From assembly GCF_007567505.1 (NCBI RefSeq), contig NZ_CP041783.1, positions 2,604,001 to 2,668,000 on the forward strand: 64,000 bases of DNA, in the 5' to 3' direction. Position 1 is the stretch's first letter; each line of letters opens with the position of its first letter. Both the position numbers and the translations under genes were made by a program. The stretch comes from Shewanella donghaensis (GTDB lineage: Bacteria > Pseudomonadota > Gammaproteobacteria > Enterobacterales > Shewanellaceae). Under the pieces are notes generated by a model that was given only the letters and a program-made list of their open reading frames with translations, ran no database searches and was not told the origin of the DNA. Positions 63,437 to 64,000 of the stretch are shown in pieces.

Positions 63437-64000
63437 ATGCCACAACATATCGACATAGCAGTAAACCTTCTCAGTAGTCGATTAGTCACTGATATAGAAG
63501 CAATAATTAATAGTGCGGCGGAACAACATGTTTCGCCGTTAATTGTTATTGGCAGTGACATTGATGAAAGTACCCATTCTGCAGAACTCTGCGTAAAACA
63601 TCCGCAACAATTATATAGCACGGCAGGTGTTCACCCTCACAATGCTAAAAATTGGAACTCAAAATCAACCTCTGAAATAACAGCCTTAGCAAATTTACCG
63701 CAAGTAGTGGCAATTGGTGAGTGCGGCTTAGATTACAACAGAGATTTCTCTCCTAGAGAAGATCAACGTAATGCTTTTACTGCTCAATTAGCATTAGCGG
63801 TTGAGCTGAAAATGCCTGTATTAATGCATTGCCGTGAAGCCCATGAAGACTTCATCCACATATTAAGTCAATTTCGTCACCTATTACCTGCCGCAGTATT
63901 ACATTGCTTTACAGGAACTAAAGATGAGCTGCTGGCCTGCTTAGATTTGGATTTACATATTGGTATAACGGGTTGGGTATGTGATGAACGCCGCGGTAAA
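63437..64000 (+). CDS. tatD: TatD-family metal-dependent hydrolase, N-terminal part (cut by the window)
   Basis: 188 codons are open to the right edge, so the gene continues outside. Family marks are STAGVHPHNAKNW, VVAIGECGLDYNRDFSPRED, MPVLMHCREAHEDFIH and AVLHCFTGTKDELLAC, in the TIM-barrel order of metal-dependent 3'-5' DNase/RNase TatD. The metal ligands in the HPH, GECGLD, HCREAH and HCF stretches are present; only the first His-x-His position is altered (IDIAVNL). It follows tatABC as in E. coli. Confidence 0.93.
   Translation, partial: MPQHIDIAVNLLSSRLVTDIEAIINSAAEQHVSPLIVIGSDIDESTHSAELCVKHPQQLYSTAGVHPHNAKNWNSKSTSEITALANLPQVVAIGECGLDYNRDFSPREDQRNAFTAQLALAVELKMPVLMHCREAHEDFIHILSQFRHLLPAAVLHCFTGTKDELLACLDLDLHIGITGWVCDERRGK

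Overview
The window reads as chromosomal DNA of a gammaproteobacterium of the Shewanella type. The main reasons are two OmcA/MtrC-family outer-surface multiheme cytochromes, CRP-like sites in front of them, the ubiE-ubiJ-ubiB-tatABC-tatD order, an Oar-like TonB receptor, and housekeeping proteins (Udp, PurH, PurD, HemE, Rsd, RraA) that align closely with enterobacterial ones from memory. No rRNA, tRNA, CRISPR array, prophage or intact insertion sequence was seen. Genus is an inference; no database search was possible.

Layout. 1-4.5 kb: the end of an RND efflux pump with its outer-membrane factor, then a patatin fused to a beta-barrel. 4.6-9.8 kb: surface and lipoprotein genes (an LruC/GEVED-type secreted protein and two lipoproteins), interrupted by a 7.8-8.5 kb tract dense in hairpins. 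10-15 kb: a glycosyltransferase, an NfeD plus two stomatin/SPFH operon, and uridine phosphorylase. 15-22 kb: small genes (YdcH, MscS channel, a membrane protein with an XRE regulator, two GNATs, a DUF3313-like lipoprotein, a radical SAM protein, a monooxygenase). 22-31 kb: an Oar-like TonB receptor, an S1/P1 nuclease and the duplicated cytochromes. 31-36.4 kb: a ZntR-like MerR regulator with a Cys-rich permease, then purH and purD. 36.5-38 kb: an AT-rich island with an AbiV-like gene and two copies of the hairpin repeat in opposite orientation. 38-42 kb: NhaC antiporter, FAD oxidase, GNAT. 41.9-45.8 kb: two spondin-domain proteins followed by a response regulator and histidine kinase. 45.8-50.5 kb: TonB receptor, YfiR and GGDEF/EAL cassette. 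51-56.8 kb: hemE, a candidate small RNA, rsd, a VC2487-like glycosyltransferase, PAP2, a YgjV-like protein, rraA. 57-64 kb: an arginase-family hydrolase, then ubiquinone and Tat genes up to a truncated tatD.

How genes fit together. The cytochromes probably sit on the outer surface and accept electrons from a porin-cytochrome conduit encoded elsewhere; both carry the same spaced CRP-like and FNR-like boxes. The MerR regulator appears to control itself and the permease from one promoter with a 20-bp spacer. The YfiR/GGDEF-EAL pair recalls the YfiR-YfiN c-di-GMP switch, here with a TonB receptor as first gene.

The most unusual items are (1) a roughly 235-bp repeat present in three copies whose hairpin stems differ in sequence but keep their pairing, and (2) a candidate roughly 90-nt small RNA between hemE and rsd with a good promoter and a 14-bp-stem terminator.
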